Shown here: piece by piece, positions 61,335 through 64,000 of the stretch
Layout of the letters: each line of letters begins with the position of its first letter
How positions within the stretch are numbered: the first letter of the stretch is position 1
Assembly: GCA_015231795.1 (NCBI GenBank)
Contig: JADGAX010000002.1
Span: 372,001 to 436,000, forward strand
Length of the DNA stretch: 64,000 bases
Source: Alphaproteobacteria bacterium
GTDB lineage: Bacteria; Pseudomonadota; Alphaproteobacteria; Rhodospirillales; WMHbin7
Reading direction: 5' to 3'
Position numbers and translations under genes: made by a program
Notes under the pieces: generated by a model
What the model saw: only the letters and a program-made list of their open reading frames with translations
Databases searched by the model: none
What the model was told of the DNA's origin: nothing

Positions 61335-64000
61335 CTACACTCTGAAGTACTTCGCCTTCGGATGATGCAAGACGATGGCTGAGGTGGACTGTTCGGGCGT
61401 CAGCTGGTCCTCGTCGGTCAGCGCCACGCCGATGCGCTTGGCGTCCAGCAAGGCCAGCAACTGACGCTGATCGGCCAGATTGGGGCAGGCCGGATAGCCG
61501 AAGGAATAACGCGAGCCGCGATAATTCTGCTTGACCATCTCGTCGATGTCGCGGGCGTCCTCGTGTCCGAAGCCCAGTTCGTCGCGGATGCGCTTATGGA
61601 CATATTCGGCCAAGGCCTCGGCCATCTCGACGCCCAGCCCGTGCAGGGCGTGATAGTCGCGGTAGCGGTCGGTCTCGAACCAGTCATGGCCGACGTCGGT
61701 CAGCTTCTGGCCAATCGTCACCACTTGCAGGGCGATGACGTCCTGTCCGTCCTCACGCACGAAATCGGCGATGCACTGACCATCCGGGCCGGGCTGGCGG
61801 GGCAGATCGAAGCGCGCCAGCTGCGCGCCCGATTCCGACAAAAGCAGAATGGCGTCGCCCTCGGATTTGGCGCGGAAATAGCCATAGGCGGCCTGCGGCA
61901 GAAGAATTTTTTCGTCCTCGCAAATGCGCAGCAGGCGATCCAAAGTTGGCCCGGCTTCCTTCTCGACCTCGGCCTTCCATTGCTCGAGCGTGCGCCCTGC
62001 CTTCTTGAAGCCCCAGTGAAACTGATAAAGCATGGTGCGGTTGAGGTAAGGCAGCAAGGCCTTGGGTTCGACGCGCTCAATCAGCCTGGCGCCGAAGAAG
62101 GGGGGCTTGGGCGCTTCGGCCAACGCCGCCAGTTCGGCCCGATGTTTGGCCACTGCGCTTGCATCGGCGACCTGGGCAGGGGCCTTGGCGGGCGCGTCCT
62201 TGGCAGGCGTTCGCCTGGGCGCATGGCTGGTCACGAAGTCGTCGAAACTGCCGCCCGCCACGCGGGCCATCAGCTCCAATCCGTCGAAGGCGTCGCGGGC
62301 ATAGGCGACGCGGCCCTGCACATAGGCACTGCGGCAATCACTTTCCACGAAGTTGCGGGTCAGCGCGGCCCCGCCCAACAGCACGGGCAGATCGATGCCT
62401 GCATCCTTCATCGCCTCCAGATTCTCTTTCATGATGACGGTGGATTTGACCAACAGGCCCGACATGCCCACGGCGTCGGGCTTGTGGGCGCGCACCGCCT
62501 CGATGATGGCGTTCACCGGCTGCTTGATGCCAAGATTGACCACCTTATAGCCGTTGTTGGATAGGATGATGTCGACCAGATTCTTGCCGATGTCGTGCAC
62601 GTCGCCCTTTACGGTCGCCAGCACCATCGTGGCCTTGGCCTCGCCATCCTTCTTTTCCATGAAGGGTTCAAGATAGGCGACGGCTGCTTTCATGGTCTCG
62701 GCCGACTGCAGCACGAAAGGCAGTTGCATCTTGCCCGAACCGAACAGCTCGCCCACCACCTTCATGCCTTCCAGCAGCAGCTGGTTGACGATGTCCAGGG
62801 GCTTCCATGTCTTCATGGCTTCGGCAAGATCGTCGCCCAGGCCCGTGCGGTCGCCGTCGATGATGCGCAGCTTCAAACGCTCCTCGACCGATTCCGGGCG
62901 CTCCTTCTTGACCGACACCGTCTGGCGATCCTCGAAGAAGGCGATGAAATCCTTCAGCGCCTCGGGGGAACGATCGAAGATCAGCGCTTCCGCCGCCGCC
63001 ACCTCTTCTGCGGGGATTTTGTGCAAAGGCAGAATTTTCGAGGTATGCACAATGGCCGCCGTCATGCCCGCCTGCATGGCATGATCCAGGAAAACTGAAT
63101 TCAGCACTTGGCGGGCGGCGGGTTTCAAGCCGAACGAGATGTTCGACAAGCCCAGCACGACGCCGCATTCGGGCAATTCGGCGCGAATGCGCCGGATGGC
63201 CTCCAGCGTCTCGATCGCCAGCTTGCGGTCGCTTTCGTTGCCAGTGCAAATGGTGAAGGTGAGCGGATCGAACAACAGGTCGCTGGCCTGCAAGCCATGC
63301 TTGTTGACGGCATAGTCGAACAGGCGGTGCGCGATCCTCAGCTTGGCGTCGGCATCCTTGGCCATGCCCTCTTCGTCGATGGTCAGCGCCACCACTGCCG
63401 AGCCGTGCTTCTTGGCTAATTGCAAGCGCTTGGCGGCGTCGCCCTCGCCATTCTCGAAATTGATCGAATTGATGACCGCCTTGCCGCCATAAAGCTCCAG
63501 CGCCGCTTCCAGCACCGGAAACTCGGTCGAATCGATGACCAGGGGGGCGGTGACGGCGCCGCGCAAACGGCTGACCACCTCGCACATCGCCGCCTTTTCG
63601 TCTTGGCCCACGAAAGCGGTGCAGACGTCCAGCGTATGCGAGCCTTCCTTCACTTGCTCCTTGGCCATGGCGGTGATGCCATCCCAGTTGGCGGCCGCCT
63701 GAAGCTCGCGGAACTGTTTCGAGCCGTTGGCGTTCAGCCGCTCGCCGATCGACAGGAAGGCGTTCTCCTGCACCATGGGAACTTGGCCATACAACGAGGC
63801 CAGCGAGGGTGCCCAATGATGCGAGCGCGTCTTGGGCTGCGGGCGCTTGGGATCGAGCGAAACCAGCATCTGATGCGTTGCGGCGATATGGGCGGGCGAG
63901 GTGCCGCAGCAGCCGCCCACGATATTGACGCCGTCCTCCAACACGAAACGCTTGTGCCAATGGGCGAAGGTTTCCGGCCCCAACGGATAGACCGCCTTGC
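61335..64000 (-). CDS. metH: Cobalamin-dependent methionine synthase, N-terminus outside the window
   Basis: The last 888 codons are present and open to the right edge. Methylates homocysteine using methyltetrahydrofolate and B12. In order: the end of the homocysteine domain with zinc Cys (IVGGCCGTSPAHIAATHQML), the pterin-binding domain (FLSIGERLNANGSKQFRELQ, VIDSTEFPVLEAALELYGG), the cap, and the cobalamin domain with D-x-H-x2-G in VKGDVHDIGKNLVDIILSN and GGAALTRNFVE. A Lys/Ala-rich linker of about 40 residues precedes the reactivation domain, which ends in SRYSFGYPACPNLADQ. All three sequenced domains look intact. Confidence 0.96.
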   Translation of the reverse strand, partial: KAVYPLGPETFAHWHKRFVLEDGVNIVGGCCGTSPAHIAATHQMLVSLDPKRPQPKTRSHHWAPSLASLYGQVPMVQENAFLSIGERLNANGSKQFRELQAAANWDGITAMAKEQVKEGSHTLDVCTAFVGQDEKAAMCEVVSRLRGAVTAPLVIDSTEFPVLEAALELYGGKAVINSINFENGEGDAAKRLQLAKKHGSAVVALTIDEEGMAKDADAKLRIAHRLFDYAVNKHGLQASDLLFDPLTFTICTGNESDRKLAIETLEAIRRIRAELPECGVVLGLSNISFGLKPAARQVLNSVFLDHAMQAGMTAAIVHTSKILPLHKIPAEEVAAAEALIFDRSPEALKDFIAFFEDRQTVSVKKERPESVEERLKLRIIDGDRTGLGDDLAEAMKTWKPLDIVNQLLLEGMKVVGELFGSGKMQLPFVLQSAETMKAAVAYLEPFMEKKDGEAKATMVLATVKGDVHDIGKNLVDIILSNNGYKVVNLGIKQPVNAIIEAVRAHKPDAVGMSGLLVKSTVIMKENLEAMKDAGIDLPVLLGGAALTRNFVESDCRSAYVQGRVAYARDAFDGLELMARVAGGSFDDFVTSHAPRRTPAKDAPAKAPAQVADASAVAKHRAELAALAEAPKPPFFGARLIERVEPKALLPYLNRTMLYQFHWGFKKAGRTLEQWKAEVEKEAGPTLDRLLRICEDEKILLPQAAYGYFRAKSEGDAILLLSESGAQLARFDLPRQPGPDGQCIADFVREDGQDVIALQVVTIGQKLTDVGHDWFETDRYRDYHALHGLGVEMAEALAEYVHKRIRDELGFGHEDARDIDEMVKQNYRGSRYSFGYPACPNLADQRQLLALLDAKRIGVALTDEDQLTPEQSTSAIVLHHPKAKYFRV

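Overview
The window reads as a GC-rich chromosomal segment of an alphaproteobacterium, most likely Rhodospirillales (Magnetospirillum/Rhodospirillum-like). This is inferred from gene content and order: an FzlA-type division protein, rph-rdgB-hemW divergent from hrcA-grpE, dnaK-dnaJ-dapB, glnD-murJ, glyQ-glyS-ppdK, a bactofilin, and an AmpG/heptosyltransferase cluster. Coding density is very high: many genes overlap by 1-4 bases (ATGA/GTGA/TTGA junctions) and no gene-free stretch exceeds 300 bases. I see no rRNA, tRNA, CRISPR, integrase or transposase gene.

Layout. 1-5.5 kb: 5' end of a divergent uppP-like gene, fzlA, a TPR/hypothetical pair, an SDR epimerase, then hemW, rdgB and rph. 5.6-8.5 kb: hrcA, grpE and a secreted PQQ-type dehydrogenase. 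8.5-13 kb: an LpoA-like lipoprotein divergent from rsmI-yraN-BON lipoprotein, a rearranged form of the enterobacterial rsmI/lpoA/yraN/dolP neighbourhood, then a glucosaminidase. 13-19.4 kb: nfuA, trpS and an envelope cluster (three GT9 glycosyltransferases and an AmpG-like permease). 19.5-24.1 kb: typA, a PfkB kinase, an EI24 membrane protein, a bactofilin and a small lipoprotein. 24.3-29.5 kb: dnaK, dnaJ, an inserted ccdAB toxin-antitoxin pair, dapB and nth. 29.5-32.8 kb: an accessory pocket with hipBA, a parDE/relBE-like pair and an AT-rich orphan gene. 32.8-41.9 kb: a long-form thymidine/AMP phosphorylase, a DUF1848 protein, glnD, murJ, ald, ppa and a macrodomain hydrolase. 41.8-46.4 kb: a malic enzyme-phoR operon and two small uncharacterised genes. 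46.4-52.2 kb: glyQ, glyS and ppdK. 52.2-61.3 kb: a HIT protein, ygfZ, a TPR-glycosyltransferase-like protein, a DUF2652 protein, asd, a pentapeptide-repeat protein, a TPR/polysaccharide deacetylase/GNAT operon, a 98-bp tandem repeat and a small secreted protein. 61.3-64 kb: most of metH, running off the right edge.

How the genes work together: most of the window is housekeeping (protein folding, tRNA charging, RNA processing, nitrogen sensing, cell-wall recycling and lipid II flipping, and the aspartate-family amino-acid genes asd, dapB and metH). The accessory signal lies between dnaJ and the phosphorylase gene. Three toxin-antitoxin pairs of different families and one AT-rich orphan sit within about 5.3 kb, with distinctive regulatory DNA: a 13-bp-periodic palindrome array before ccdA, repeats before hipB, and an apparently leaderless promoter before the parD-like gene. 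A family of hairpin repeats recurs at about 5.5, 52.2, 57.1 and 60.6 kb, usually at gene ends.
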